Assembly (NCBI RefSeq): GCF_004152865.1
Contig: NZ_SEOO01000002.1
Location: forward strand, 124,001 to 188,000
Source: Sphingobium cupriresistens
GTDB lineage: Bacteria; Pseudomonadota; Alphaproteobacteria; Sphingomonadales; Sphingomonadaceae
Reading direction: 5' to 3'
DNA: 64,000 bases
Shown here: positions 9,224 to 17,632 of the stretch, in pieces
Position numbering within the stretch: position 1 is the stretch's first letter
How the letters are laid out: every line of letters begins with the position of its first letter
Notes under the pieces: generated by a model
Database searches by the model: none
The model's input: only the letters and a program-made list of their open reading frames with translations
Told to the model about the DNA's origin: nothing
Position numbers and translations under genes: made by a program

Positions 9224-9252
9224 CTACTAATACTCTATCCCACAAAATGAGA
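9205..9252 (+). promoter_or_regulatory. probable promoter of rhmD operon with flanking inverted repeat
   Basis: TTGACG (9205-9210), a 17-base spacer and TAATAC (9228-9233) form a plausible housekeeping promoter facing rhmD; the -35 lies inside the start of iclR. Half-sites TCTCAT (9218-9223) and ATGAGA (9247-9252) form an inverted repeat straddling the -10 region, a reasonable place for an operator. Assignment to IclR is inference; the -10 matches the consensus at only three of six bases. Confidence 0.4.
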
Positions 9253-9404
9253 AAAACAAGGGTCAAGGAGAGGCCGGACAGGATATTTCCGATCGTGCCA
9301 CCCTCCCCATTGCCCCTCGTCATGCCCGTTTTGATCATATGTTGGAAGTTTTTGCCCGACCATCCCACATTCTGGGCGGCGGGTCAGGTCCAGGGAGTTT
9401 TCGC

Positions 9405-10598
9405 GTGCCGATCGTGACGTTGCCGAAGATCAAGCATGTCCGCGCCTTCACCGTGCGCGGCGGTGGTGCCGACTATCATGACCAGGGCGAGGGCCACTGG
9501 ATCGACGACCATATCGCGACGCCGATGTCGAAATATCCCGAATATCGCCAGTCGCGGCAGAGCTTCGGCATCAATGTGCTGGGCACTTTGGTCGTGGAGA
9601 TCGAGGCGGAGGACGGCACGATCGGCTTCGCCGTGACCACCGGCGGCGAGCCTGCCTGCTACATCGTCGAAAAGCATCTCGCCCGCTTCCTCGAAGGCCG
9701 CTCGCCGACCGACTATGAGAAGATCTGGGACCAGATGTATTTCTCGACCCAATATTATGGGCGCAAGGGGCTGGTCATCAACGCCATTTCCGGCGTCGAC
9801 CTGGCGCTCTGGGACTTGCTGGGCAAGCTGCGGCAGGAGCCGGTCTATCATCTGCTGGGCGGCGCGGTGCGCGACGAACTGCTATTCTACGCCACCGGCG
9901 CGCGGCCCGACAAGGCGAAGGAATTCGGCTTCATCGGCGGCAAGATGGCGCTGCACCACGGCCCTGCCGAGGGTGTCGAGGGCCTGAAGAAGAATATCGC
10001 CGAACTGGCCGACATGCGCGCGAAGGTGGGCGAGGATTTCTGGCTGATGTGGGATTGCTGGATGGCGCTCGACGTCGATTATGCCACCCGCCTCGCCATC
10101 GCCGCGCACGACCTTGGCCTCAAATGGATCGAGGAGGCGATCAGCCCGGACGATTATTGGGGCTATCAACAGCTCAAGCGCAACGTGCCCAAGGGGATGC
10201 TGGTCACCACCGGCGAGCATGAGGCGACCCGCTGGGGCTTCCGCATGTTGCTGGAAATGGACTGCTGCGACATCGTCCAGCCCGACGTCGGCTGGTGCGG
10301 CGGCGTCACCGAATTGCTGAAGATCAGCGCGCTCGCCGACGCCCATGGCAAGATGGTCGTGCCGCATGGATCGTCGGTCTACAGCTATCATTTCGTCATC
10401 ACCCGCCACAACTCGCCCTTTGCCGAGTTCCTGATGATGCATCCGGGGCCGACCGAAGTGGTGCCGATGTTCCATCCGCAATTGCTGGGCGAACCCGTGC
10501 CGGAAAATGGCCGCCTGAAGGTGAGCGCGCTCGACAAGCCCGGCTTCGGCGTCGACCTCAACCCCGACATCGCGATGCACCGCCCCTATACCCATTGA
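9405..10598 (+). CDS. rhmD: L-rhamnonate dehydratase
   Basis: Enolase-superfamily acid-sugar dehydratase (Lra3/RhmD), turning L-rhamnonate into 2-keto-3-deoxy-L-rhamnonate. From a GTG start the protein has 397 residues, matching the family at about 400. Expected metal ligands appear in order: Asp217 (MWDCW), Glu243 (WIEEA) and Glu271 (TTGEHEA), then the Asp294 (QPDVGW) and His321 ([11 protein letters not shown]) catalytic pair. GTG at 9405 is chosen because AGGGAG sits seven bases upstream; the frame is open to 9339 but those 22 residues look non-coding. First gene of rhmD-lra6-lra5-lra2-rhaT. Confidence 0.94.
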   Translation: MPIVTLPKIKHVRAFTVRGGGADYHDQGEGHWIDDHIATPMSKYPEYRQSRQSFGINVLGTLVVEIEAEDGTIGFAVTTGGEPACYIVEKHLARFLEGRSPTDYEKIWDQMYFSTQYYGRKGLVINAISGVDLALWDLLGKLRQEPVYHLLGGAVRDELLFYATGARPDKAKEFGFIGGKMALHHGPAEGVEGLKKNIAELADMRAKVGEDFWLMWDCWMALDVDYATRLAIAAHDLGLKWIEEAISPDDYWGYQQLKRNVPKGMLVTTGEHEATRWGFRMLLEMDCCDIVQPDVGWCGGVTELLKISALADAHGKMVVPHGSSVYSYHFVITRHNSPFAEFLMMHPGPTEVVPMFHPQLLGEPVPENGRLKVSALDKPGFGVDLNPDIAMHRPYTH

Positions 10599-10623
10599 TT
10601 GCCGTAAAAGAGAGACTGATCCC

Positions 10624-11481
10624 ATGAAATTCGTTCGTTTCGGCCAGCCTGGCCAGGAAAAGCCCGGCGTCATCGATACCGATGGCAACATCCGCGATCT
10701 GTCGGGCGTCGTCCCCGAATTGACCGTCGCAACGCTGGCCGCCGCCAAGGCCGCCGACATCGCATCGCTGCCGGTCGTCGAGGGCGAACCCCGCTACGGC
10801 GTGCCGGTCAAGGGCATCGGCAAGATCGTCGCCATCGGTCTCAATTATGAGGATCATGCGATCGAATCGAACCTGCCGATCCCGACCGAGCCGGTCATGT
10901 TCATGAAGGCGCTGTCGTCGCTGAACGGCCCGAACGACGAAGTGATGTTGCCCAGGAACAGCACCCATGGCGACTGGGAAGTCGAACTGGGCGTGGTGAT
11001 CGGCGAAACCTGCCGCTTCGTCAGCGAAGAGGACGCCCTGTCGAAGGTCGCGGGCTACACCCTCGTCAACGACGTATCGGAACGTTTCAACCAGAAGCAG
11101 CGTGGCACCCAGTGGAGCAAGGGCAAGGGGCATGACACTTTCTGCCCCGTCGGTCCCTGGCTGGTGACACCCGATGAGGTCGGCGACCCGCAGGATCTGG
11201 ACATGTATCTCGACGTCAATGGCGAGCGGATGCAGACCGGCAACACGAAGACGATGATCTTCAACGTCGCGCAGTTGATTGCCTATGTCAGCGAATATGT
11301 CACCCTCTATCCGGGCGACCTGATGATCACCGGCACCCCGCCGGGCGTGGGCGAGGGCAAGAAGCCCGACGCCATTTATCTGAAGGCCGGCGACGTCATG
11401 GAACTGGGCATCGCCAGGCTCGGCACCCAGAAGCAGCAGGTATCGGAATGGCGTCACCTCGGCGACGTGGTGCTCGGATGA
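10624..11481 (+). CDS. lra6: 2,4-diketo-3-deoxy-L-rhamnonate hydrolase (FAH family)
   Basis: 285-residue fumarylacetoacetate-hydrolase-fold enzyme. Conserved parts seen are CxGLNY-like AIGLNYEDHA, the metal-binding DWEVELGVVIG, the loop LVNDVSERFNQ and the end motif ITGTPPGVGEG. In the Sphingomonas L-rhamnose pathway this protein cleaves 2,4-diketo-3-deoxyrhamnonate to pyruvate and L-lactate; that reaction is assigned from operon context, since the FAH fold covers many diketo-acid hydrolases. It follows rhmD after 25 bases and overlaps lra5 in an ATGA. Its lactate product explains the lut genes nearby. Confidence 0.88.
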   Translation: MKFVRFGQPGQEKPGVIDTDGNIRDLSGVVPELTVATLAAAKAADIASLPVVEGEPRYGVPVKGIGKIVAIGLNYEDHAIESNLPIPTEPVMFMKALSSLNGPNDEVMLPRNSTHGDWEVELGVVIGETCRFVSEEDALSKVAGYTLVNDVSERFNQKQRGTQWSKGKGHDTFCPVGPWLVTPDEVGDPQDLDMYLDVNGERMQTGNTKTMIFNVAQLIAYVSEYVTLYPGDLMITGTPPGVGEGKKPDAIYLKAGDVMELGIARLGTQKQQVSEWRHLGDVVLG

Positions 11482-12227
11482 GCGTCTATGCCGGCCGTTT
11501 CGCAGGCCGCAACGCGATCATCACCGGCGGTGCGTCGGGCCTGGGCAAGCAGGTCGCCGCGCGCATCGTCGCCGAAGGTGGTCAGGTGGCGCTATGGGAT
11601 CTCAATCCCGATGTGCTCGCGGCCACCAGCGCCGAGATCGGTGCAGCGCATGTCGTGGCGCTCGACGTCAGCGACTATGCCGCCGTCGCCGCCGCCGCGA
11701 AGGAAACCGCCGCCGCGCTGGGCAAGGTCGATATCCTCATCTGCTCGGCCGGCATCACCGGCGCGACCGCGACGGTCTGGGACTATCCGGTCGACAGCTT
11801 CCAGCGGGTGATCGACATCAACCTCAATGGCCTTTTCTACTGCAACCGGGAAGTCGCGCCCTTCCTGCTCGAAAACGGCTATGGCCGGATCGTCAATCTC
11901 GCCTCCGTCGCGGGCAAGGAAGGCAATCCCAACGCCAGCGCCTATAGCGCGAGCAAGGCAGGCGTGATCGGCTTCACCAAGAGCCTTGGGAAAGAACTGG
12001 CCGGCAAGGGTGTCATCGCCAACGCGCTGACGCCCGCCACCTTCGAAAGCCCGATCCTGGCCCAACTGCCCCAGAGCCAGGTCGATTATATGCGCTCGAA
12101 AATCCCGATGGGCCGTCTGGGCCTGATCGAGGAGTCCGCCGCGATGGTCTGTTTCATGGCCAGCGAGGAATGCAGCTTCACCACCGCGTCCACCTTCGAC
12201 ACATCGGGCGGCCGCACCACCTTCTAA
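11478..12227 (+). CDS. lra5: 2-keto-3-deoxy-L-rhamnonate 4-dehydrogenase (SDR family)
   Basis: 249-residue short-chain dehydrogenase: TGGASGLGK cofactor motif, CSAG, and YSASK as the catalytic YxxxK, ending TSGGRTTF. In the non-phosphorylated L-rhamnose route of Sphingomonas an NAD-dependent SDR oxidises C4 of 2-keto-3-deoxy-L-rhamnonate to give the diketo acid that Lra6 hydrolyses; the gene lies directly after lra6 and is coupled to it by an ATGA overlap. Substrate is inferred from context. A longer start at 11448 would overlap lra6 by 34 bases and adds an Arg-rich tail, so it was not chosen. Confidence 0.85.
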   Translation: MSVYAGRFAGRNAIITGGASGLGKQVAARIVAEGGQVALWDLNPDVLAATSAEIGAAHVVALDVSDYAAVAAAAKETAAALGKVDILICSAGITGATATVWDYPVDSFQRVIDINLNGLFYCNREVAPFLLENGYGRIVNLASVAGKEGNPNASAYSASKAGVIGFTKSLGKELAGKGVIANALTPATFESPILAQLPQSQVDYMRSKIPMGRLGLIEESAAMVCFMASEECSFTTASTFDTSGGRTTF

Positions 12228-12236
12228 TATGCGAAG

Positions 12237-12276
12237 TTGCGCGGCGCGACTGGTCCCAAGAACCAGCGCGCCGCAA
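12237..12276. other. imperfect hairpin between lra5 and lra2
   Basis: TTGCGCGGCGCGACTGGT pairs imperfectly with ACCAGCGCGCCGCAA across a short loop, directly after the lra5 stop. There is no T-run, so it may mark a processing or attenuation point inside the rhamnose operon instead of a terminator. Confidence 0.45.
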
Positions 12277-12291
12277 AATCTCTTACTCCGC

Positions 12292-12327
12292 TCAGCCAAC
12301 CCGTCGACGGGCTCAGGGCGAACGGAC
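12292..12327. repeat. short palindromic repeat fragment
   Basis: CTCAGCCAACCCGTCGACGGGCTCAGGGCGAACGGA-like stretch built round CCCGTCGACGGG, similar to short dispersed repeats of sphingomonads that read CTGAGC-TCGAAGG-CGAACGG. It fills the lra5-lra2 gap with the hairpin before it. Assignment rests on style, not on a second identical copy here. Confidence 0.4.
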
Positions 12328-12351
12328 TGTATGTTTCTGGAGAGGATAGCC

Positions 12352-13254
12352 ATGATCCCCTTTGTCGATGCCCATATCCATCTATGGGACCTGCAGCATA
12401 TCCGCTACGACTGGCTGAGCGCGCCCTTCTCTGACGAGGGGCCGAATGGCAGCGTCGAACCCATCGCCCACGATTATGGCGTCGCCCACTATCGCGCCGA
12501 CCTTGCCCGCTGGAATGTCGTTGGCGCGGTGCATGTCGATGCCGGCGCGGCGGCGGAGAGCGCCCTGCGCGAAACCCAATGGCTCGACGGTCTGGCGCAA
12601 GTCGAAGGCCTGCCCACCGGCCTCGTCGCCTTCGCCGCTTTGCATGATCCCGATGTCGATGCCCTGCTCGCCGCGCAGGCCGCCCACCGCCGCGTCAAGG
12701 GCATCCGCCATATCGTCAACTGGCACCGCGATCCCCTGCGCACCTATGGTCCGGTCGACCTGACCGTCGATCCCCAATGGCAGGCGGGCTATGCTCTGCT
12801 CGCCAAGCACGACCTGTCCTTCGACCTGCAATGCTATCCGGGGCAGATGCCCGGCCTTGTCCCGCTGATCGCGCGCCATCCCGACATTCCCGTCATCATC
12901 AATCATATGGGGATGCCCGTCCTGACCGATCCCGATGGCTTGGCGCACTGGCGCAGGGGCATGAAGGCGCTGGCCGCGCTGCCCCATGTCGCGGTCAAGC
13001 TGTCGGGCATGGGCTTCATCCACCGCGACTGGACCCGCGAAAATGTCGAACCGCTGGTGCGCGAAACGATCGACCTGTTCGGCGTCGACCGCTGCGCCTT
13101 CGCCAGCGACACGCCGACCGACAAGCTGTTCGCGCCGATCGACCAATATATGGACGCCTATCACGCCATCGTCGCCGATTTCCCCGAAGCCGACCGTCGC
13201 GCGCTCTTTGCGGGCAACGCCGACCGCCTTTATCGCCTGGGACTTGACCTATGA
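12352..13254 (+). CDS. lra2: L-rhamnono-gamma-lactonase (amidohydrolase family 2)
   Basis: 300-residue TIM-barrel amidohydrolase. It begins MIPFVDAHIHLWD, the metal-binding HxH motif, and has IINHMGMPV, VKLSGMGFI and the late FASDTPTDKL aspartate segment. In the L-rhamnose pathway it opens L-rhamnono-gamma-lactone to L-rhamnonate. The ATG at 12352 has a strong GGAGAGGA site; an upstream open frame from 12229 runs through the hairpin and repeat and was rejected. It ends in an ATGA overlap with rhaT. Confidence 0.88.
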   Translation: MIPFVDAHIHLWDLQHIRYDWLSAPFSDEGPNGSVEPIAHDYGVAHYRADLARWNVVGAVHVDAGAAAESALRETQWLDGLAQVEGLPTGLVAFAALHDPDVDALLAAQAAHRRVKGIRHIVNWHRDPLRTYGPVDLTVDPQWQAGYALLAKHDLSFDLQCYPGQMPGLVPLIARHPDIPVIINHMGMPVLTDPDGLAHWRRGMKALAALPHVAVKLSGMGFIHRDWTRENVEPLVRETIDLFGVDRCAFASDTPTDKLFAPIDQYMDAYHAIVADFPEADRRALFAGNADRLYRLGLDL

Positions 13255-14315
13255 CCGGAAATCCACTGCTCGGCGTGCTGTTTCATTGGCTGGGCGGCCT
13301 GGCCTCGGCCAGCTTCTATGTCCCCTATCGCGGCGTGCGGCGCTGGAACTGGGAGATATTCTGGCTCACCGGCGGTATCTTCTCCTGGGTGATCGCACCC
13401 TGGTTCTTCGCATCGATGCAGACCAACGACCTGATGGGCGTGATGCGGCAAGTGCCGTCCTCGGTCGTCGGCTGGTGCGTCTTCTTCGGCTTTTTATGGG
13501 GCTTTGGCGGCCTGACCTACGGCCTCACCATGCGCTATCTGGGCCTCTCGCTCGGCATGGCGGTGGTGCTGGGCCTGTGCACCGTCTTTGGCACGCTGAT
13601 CCCGCCGATCGTCGATGGCAGCTTCATGACGGAGATTGCAGGCACCCTGCACGGCCGGATCGTGTTGCTGGGCCTGGCCGTCACGGTGCTGGGCATCATC
13701 GTCGTGGCCATGGCCGGCTCACGCAAGGATGCGGGGTTGTCCACCGAACAAAAGGCCGCCGCCGTCGCCGAATTTGATTTCAGAAAGGGCATCGCCGTCG
13801 CCATCTTTTCCGGCATCATGTCCTCCTGCTTCGCCTTCGGCCTGGCGGCGGGACAGCCGGTGAACGCACTCAGCCGCGCGGCAGGAACCGGCCCGCTCTG
13901 GGTGGGGCTGCCGACCCTGTGCCTCGTCATGCTCGGCGGCCTCGTCACCAATGCGCTCTGGTGCGGCTGGCTGATCGTGAAAAACAAGTCGGCGGGCCAA
14001 TGGGTCGGGGCGGCGGACGCATCGGGCCAGCGCCCCGCGCTGCTGCCTAATTTCCTGCTCTGCGCGCTGGCGGGCACCGCCTGGTATTTCCAATTCTTCT
14101 TCTACACCATGGGCGAAAGCCAGATGGGCCGCTTCGGCTTCTCCAGCTGGACGCTGCACATGGCGTCCATCATCATCTTCGGGACCTGCTGGGGCTTCGC
14201 GTTTCGCGAGTGGAAGGACGCCGCCCCCGCCGTCCGCCGCATGGTGTGGAGCGGGGTCGGCCTGCTGGTCTTCGCCACCCTCATCATCGGCTATGGCAAC
14301 CGCCTGGCCGTGTGA
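13251..14315 (+). CDS. rhaT: L-rhamnose-proton symporter
   Basis: 354-residue polytopic membrane protein of the RhaT family. The N terminus GVLFHWLGGLASASFYVPYRGVRRWNWE is the family signature, and about ten hydrophobic segments follow (FWLTGGIFSWVIAPWFF, VVLGLCTVFGTLIPPI, LPTLCLVMLGGLVTNAL and others). It imports L-rhamnose with protons across the inner membrane. Last gene of the rightward rhamnose operon, coupled to lra2, and convergent with the LacI gene 16 bases away. No outer-membrane receptor is nearby. Confidence 0.94.
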   Translation: MTGNPLLGVLFHWLGGLASASFYVPYRGVRRWNWEIFWLTGGIFSWVIAPWFFASMQTNDLMGVMRQVPSSVVGWCVFFGFLWGFGGLTYGLTMRYLGLSLGMAVVLGLCTVFGTLIPPIVDGSFMTEIAGTLHGRIVLLGLAVTVLGIIVVAMAGSRKDAGLSTEQKAAAVAEFDFRKGIAVAIFSGIMSSCFAFGLAAGQPVNALSRAAGTGPLWVGLPTLCLVMLGGLVTNALWCGWLIVKNKSAGQWVGAADASGQRPALLPNFLLCALAGTAWYFQFFFYTMGESQMGRFGFSSWTLHMASIIIFGTCWGFAFREWKDAAPAVRRMVWSGVGLLVFATLIIGYGNRLAV

Positions 14316-14331
14316 CGGCCCCGGTCCGGCA

Positions 14332-15381
14332 TCAATGCCGCGCGGGCACCGCGTCCGACTGGCGGCGGATCAGCTGATAGTCGAGCTTCACCTTGCCGAT
14401 GATCCCGTCGGCGCCCTCGTCCTGACTGCGGAATCGCATCGCCAGCAGGCCGATCGCTTCGCGGCTCATGTCGCGGATCGGCTGACGGATGGTGGTCAGC
14501 GCAGGCCAGATCGCACTCGCCAGCGGCGTATCGTCAAAGCCGCAGATGCTGATCTCGGCCGGCACGTTGATGCGTCGCTGGTGCGCGACCGTGATCGCGG
14601 CGGCGGCCATATCGTCATTGCAGGCGAAGATCGCGGTCGGCCGTGCCTCCAGGCTCATCAGCCGTTCGGCCGCGTCCAGACCTGATCGATAGCTATAGTC
14701 GCCCGGCACGATCAGCTGGTCGTCATGCGCCAGCCCATGATGGAGCAGCGCATCGCGAAAGCCCTGCAACCGCCGCGCGCTCGACCGGTGGCGCACATTG
14801 CCTTCGATGAAGCCGATCCGCCGATGCCCCAGTTCGATCAGGTGGCGGGTCAGGTCATAGGCGGCATGGCGGTCGTCGGTGCCCACCACCAGCATGTCCG
14901 GCCCATCCTGGTCCGGCGCGATCGCGACGATGGCGATGTCGCGCGCGCTCAGCCCGGCGACCAGTTCCGGCCAGTCGCACAGCGGTGGCGGCAGGATCAC
15001 GCCGGCGACATTGGCATGGGCGACCTGCTCGACGATTTCCTCGGCAAAGGCGCCGGGCGCGCATTGCTCGACCACCAGATGCAGGTGCCGTTGCGGCGCT
15101 TCGCCCAGCGCGCCGAGCAGCAGTTCGCCCAGATAGGCCGATGTGGTGGAGTTGCTGTGCAACAGCGCGACGCGCCGGTCGGCGCTCCCGGCCAGCGCGC
15201 GGGCGGACGCATTGGGGATATAGCCCAGCTCCTTGACCGCCAGTTCTACCGCCCGCCGCGCCTTGGCGCTGACGAGCGCCTTGCCGTTGACCGCGCGCGA
15301 CGCGGTCATAACCGAAACGCCCGCGCTGGCGGCGACTTCCTTGATCGTGGGGGGCTTTTTCTTGAGGTCGCTTTTCTGCAT
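14332..15381 (-). CDS. LacI-family transcriptional regulator
   Basis: 349 residues: N-terminal LacI headpiece (PTIKEVAASAGVSVMTASRAVNG, about residues 9-31, then the hinge PNASARALAG) and a periplasmic-binding-like sugar domain (RVALLHSNSTTSAYLGELLLGAL, RIGFIEGN, AIFACNDDMAAAAI, DDTPLASAIWPALTTIRQP). The chosen ATG has AGAAGAGGGG just ahead; an upstream TTG/ATG frame to 15411 would run toward the tol-pal terminator. It faces rhaT tail to tail and probably regulates sugar genes, perhaps the rhamnose operons, but no palindromic LacI operator stood out in the window. Confidence 0.88.
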   Translation of the reverse strand: MQKSDLKKKPPTIKEVAASAGVSVMTASRAVNGKALVSAKARRAVELAVKELGYIPNASARALAGSADRRVALLHSNSTTSAYLGELLLGALGEAPQRHLHLVVEQCAPGAFAEEIVEQVAHANVAGVILPPPLCDWPELVAGLSARDIAIVAIAPDQDGPDMLVVGTDDRHAAYDLTRHLIELGHRRIGFIEGNVRHRSSARRLQGFRDALLHHGLAHDDQLIVPGDYSYRSGLDAAERLMSLEARPTAIFACNDDMAAAAITVAHQRRINVPAEISICGFDDTPLASAIWPALTTIRQPIRDMSREAIGLLAMRFRSQDEGADGIIGKVKLDYQLIRRQSDAVPARH

Positions 15382-15439
15382 CCCCTCTTCTCTAGCCGTT
15401 TTTACGGCCAAGGAAAATCGCGGGGATCTAAGGGCGTGT

Positions 15440-15474
15440 AAAAGCCCGCCGGTCCTGTCGACCGGCGGGCTTTT
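15440..15474. terminator. strong hairpin terminator after pal
   Basis: Perfect 15-base stem AAAAGCCCGCCGGTC/GACCGGCGGGCTTTT with a five-base loop. T-runs occur on both strands, so it can work both ways. It lies 24 bases beyond the pal stop and ends the leftward tol-pal operon. Confidence 0.88.
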
Positions 15475-15497
15475 CAGTCATGCGAAGGCCAGGCGGA

Positions 15498-16013
15498 TCA
15501 ATATTGGATGGTGACGGTCACCGCGCGGCGATTCTGTGCCCAGCTTGCCTCGTCCGATCCCAGCGCCGCCGGCCGCTCCTTGCCATAGCTGACAGTGGTG
15601 ATGCGGCCGGGCGCGATGCCCAGTGAGGCGAGATAGTTTTTCGCCGCATTGGCGCGGCGTTCGCCCAGCGCGATATTATAATCGCGGGTGCCGCGTTCGT
15701 CGGCATGGCCCTCGATCGTCACGCGCACCGACGGATTCTGCTGCAACCAGGCGGCCTGGCTCTGCAAGGTCGCCTGGTCCTCCATATCGACATCATATTG
15801 GTCCAGGCCAAAGAAGATGCGGTCCGAAGACACCGACGCGACGAAATCCTCCTGGCTGCCCTTGACCGGACCGCTGGCGCCGATCGGGCCGCTGGGCGCG
15901 GTCGTGCCACCGGTGCCGCCAGGGGCGGGGGGCAATTGGGCCGGCGGCTTTTTCGAACAGGCGGCCAGCGCGATGATGGCGGTCGCCACAACCAAGGTCC
16001 GGGACAGTTTCAT
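15498..16013 (-). CDS. pal: peptidoglycan-associated lipoprotein Pal
   Basis: 171 residues: lipoprotein signal with lipobox LAAC (Cys19), a Pro/Gly-rich linker, then an OmpA-like peptidoglycan-binding domain (VTIEGHADERGTRDYNIALGERRA and the end NRRAVTVTIQY). It anchors the outer membrane to peptidoglycan and binds TolB. It is last in the tol-pal order but separated from tolB by 284 bases that hold a two-hairpin repeat, an unusually long gap for this operon. Confidence 0.96.
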   Translation of the reverse strand: MKLSRTLVVATAIIALAACSKKPPAQLPPAPGGTGGTTAPSGPIGASGPVKGSQEDFVASVSSDRIFFGLDQYDVDMEDQATLQSQAAWLQQNPSVRVTIEGHADERGTRDYNIALGERRANAAKNYLASLGIAPGRITTVSYGKERPAALGSDEASWAQNRRAVTVTIQY

Positions 16014-16046
16014 GGGGGTCTCCTTCGATATTCTCTATGCCGCCCG

Positions 16047-16213
16047 CTAGTGGTCCGATTCTGACATTTGCTACCCTATCCGATAAGGCGTGCTCAAATG
16101 TCAGAATCTTTTCGGACCACTAGCAATCTTTTGATTTTAACGGATTTTACGATTTTGACATTTGCAGACCCATCCCAACCGTCAGGGGATGCAAATGTCA
16201 AAATCAATCCGTT
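16047..16213. repeat. two-hairpin dispersed element, copy 1
   Basis: Hairpin A (16047-16123) has a stem of about 24 bases, CTAGTGGTCCG plus ATTCTGACATTTG, matched by CAAATGTCAGAAT and CGGACCACTAG with a CTTTT bulge. Hairpin B (16139-16213) pairs AACGGAT and ATTTTGACATTTGCA with TGCAAATGTCAAAAT and ATCCGTT. A and B share the TGACATTTG core, so they look like diverged repeats of one unit. The linker is CTAGCAATCTTTTG. An inverted copy lies at 33387-33555. The element sits between tolB and pal. Confidence 0.88.
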
Positions 16214-16261
16214 TAGACAGTCATCAGGGTCCGTGATGTTCGTTACGCTGTCAAGACGACT

Positions 16262-16293
16262 AGGTTCCGCAATGGGCGAAAGCGCCTGAACCT
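16262..16293. other. hairpin just after tolB
   Basis: AGGTTC/GAACCT outer stem with an inner GGCG-AAAG-CGCC hairpin, starting five bases beyond the tolB stop (16298). It lacks a clear T-run on the minus strand, so it may be a processing or partial termination structure before pal. Confidence 0.5.
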
Positions 16294-16297
16294 AAAC

Positions 16298-17632
16298 TTA
16301 GGGCAGCAACGGTCCCCAGGCCGGGTCGGATCCGCTCAGCGGCGTCGGAATCCGCCGTTCGTTCACCCCGGTCAGGTCGACCTGCCACACCTGGCTGCTG
16401 CCCTGCTTGCCCGGCGTCGTGCGGAAAAATTGCAGCACGCGGCCATTGGGCGACCAGGTCGGCTGCTCGTCCTGCCAGCCATTGGTCAGGATGCGCTCAT
16501 TGTCGCCACTGGGCGTCATCACCGCGACCTTGAAGTCGCCCGACAGCTTGGTAAAGGCGATCAGGTCGCCGCGCGGCGACCATTCGGGCGTCGCATAGCG
16601 GCCGCCGCCATGGCTGATCCGCCGCTGGTTGGACCCGTCGACGTTCATGACATAGATTTGCTGGCCGCCCGACCGGTCGCTTTCGAACACGATCTGGCTG
16701 CCGTCGGGCGAATAGCTGCCGCCCACGTCGATGCCGGGCGAATTGGTCAGGCGCACCGGCGTGCCGCCATTGGCCGACACGCGATAAATGTCGGTATTGC
16801 CTGCTACCGCCATCGAGAAAAGGATGTTGCGGCCATCGGGCGACCAGCGCGGCGCGAAGGTCGCGTTGCTGCTTTCGGTCACCAGCTTCTGCTGCCCCGC
16901 GCCGATGTCGTAGATATAGAGGCGCACGCGGCTGCCCAGATAGCTGACATAGAGGATCGATTTATAATCGGGCGAAAAGCGCGGCGTCAGCGCCATCGAC
17001 TGGCCGTTGGTGATGAAACGGTGGTTCGCCCCGTCCGAATCCATGATCGCCAGCCGCTTGACTCGCGCCCCCTTGGGACCGCTCTCGGCGATATAGGCGA
17101 TGCGGCTGTCGAAGAAGGGGCTTTCGCCCGACAGGCGGGCATAGATGGCGTCGGCGCATTTATGCGCGGCCCGCCGCCAGTCGCGCGGCGCGACGACATA
17201 GCCCTGCCGCGTCAGTTCCTGCTTCAGCGCCACGTCGTAGAGGTAGCAGCCCACGGTGATGTCGGCCTCGCCCCCGGTCGTGCGCACGAACCCCTGGACC
17301 AGCGCCTGATAGGCGTTCCATTTTTCATAGACCGGGTTGGTGACTTCAGGGAAGGCGACCGCCGGCATCCCGCCAGGCCCGGACGGATCGAACAGGCCGG
17401 AGCCTTTCAGGTCGGACGCGATCACCTCGGCCACCTTGCGGCCCAGTTCGCTGGCGGTGCCGGCCGGCGTCGCCACATCCTGCTGCGCGGGCATGGAGGG
17501 GACGGCGACCTTGACGTTGCTGTCGACTTCGCCGGTCACATCAACCGACAATTGCGCCATCGCGGGCGCGGACAGGATGGCGGCAAGCGCGACGGTCGCC
17601 AGAGAGATGCGGCGAAGGAAGGTGGTCTTCAT
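16298..17632 (-). CDS. tolB: Tol-Pal system beta-propeller protein TolB
   Basis: 444-residue periplasmic protein: Sec signal peptide (ISLATVALAAILSAPAMA-Q), TolB N-terminal domain, and a C-terminal six-bladed propeller of WD40-like repeats with the recurring SPDG motif (FSPDYKSILY, WSPDGRNILF, YSPDGSQIVF, WSPRGDLIAF, WSPNGRVLQF). It links Pal to TolA during outer-membrane constriction at division. Its ATG overlaps the tolA stop as ATGA. Confidence 0.97.
   Translation of the reverse strand: MKTTFLRRISLATVALAAILSAPAMAQLSVDVTGEVDSNVKVAVPSMPAQQDVATPAGTASELGRKVAEVIASDLKGSGLFDPSGPGGMPAVAFPEVTNPVYEKWNAYQALVQGFVRTTGGEADITVGCYLYDVALKQELTRQGYVVAPRDWRRAAHKCADAIYARLSGESPFFDSRIAYIAESGPKGARVKRLAIMDSDGANHRFITNGQSMALTPRFSPDYKSILYVSYLGSRVRLYIYDIGAGQQKLVTESSNATFAPRWSPDGRNILFSMAVAGNTDIYRVSANGGTPVRLTNSPGIDVGGSYSPDGSQIVFESDRSGGQQIYVMNVDGSNQRRISHGGGRYATPEWSPRGDLIAFTKLSGDFKVAVMTPSGDNERILTNGWQDEQPTWSPNGRVLQFFRTTPGKQGSSQVWQVDLTGVNERRIPTPLSGSDPAWGPLLP

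Noticed and set aside
16068-16289. 73-codon frame inside the two-hairpin repeat, with a similar frame in the second copy (33349-33534)
   Set aside because: Similarity follows from the repeat itself; the changes preserve stem pairing, not protein, and there is no ribosome-binding site.
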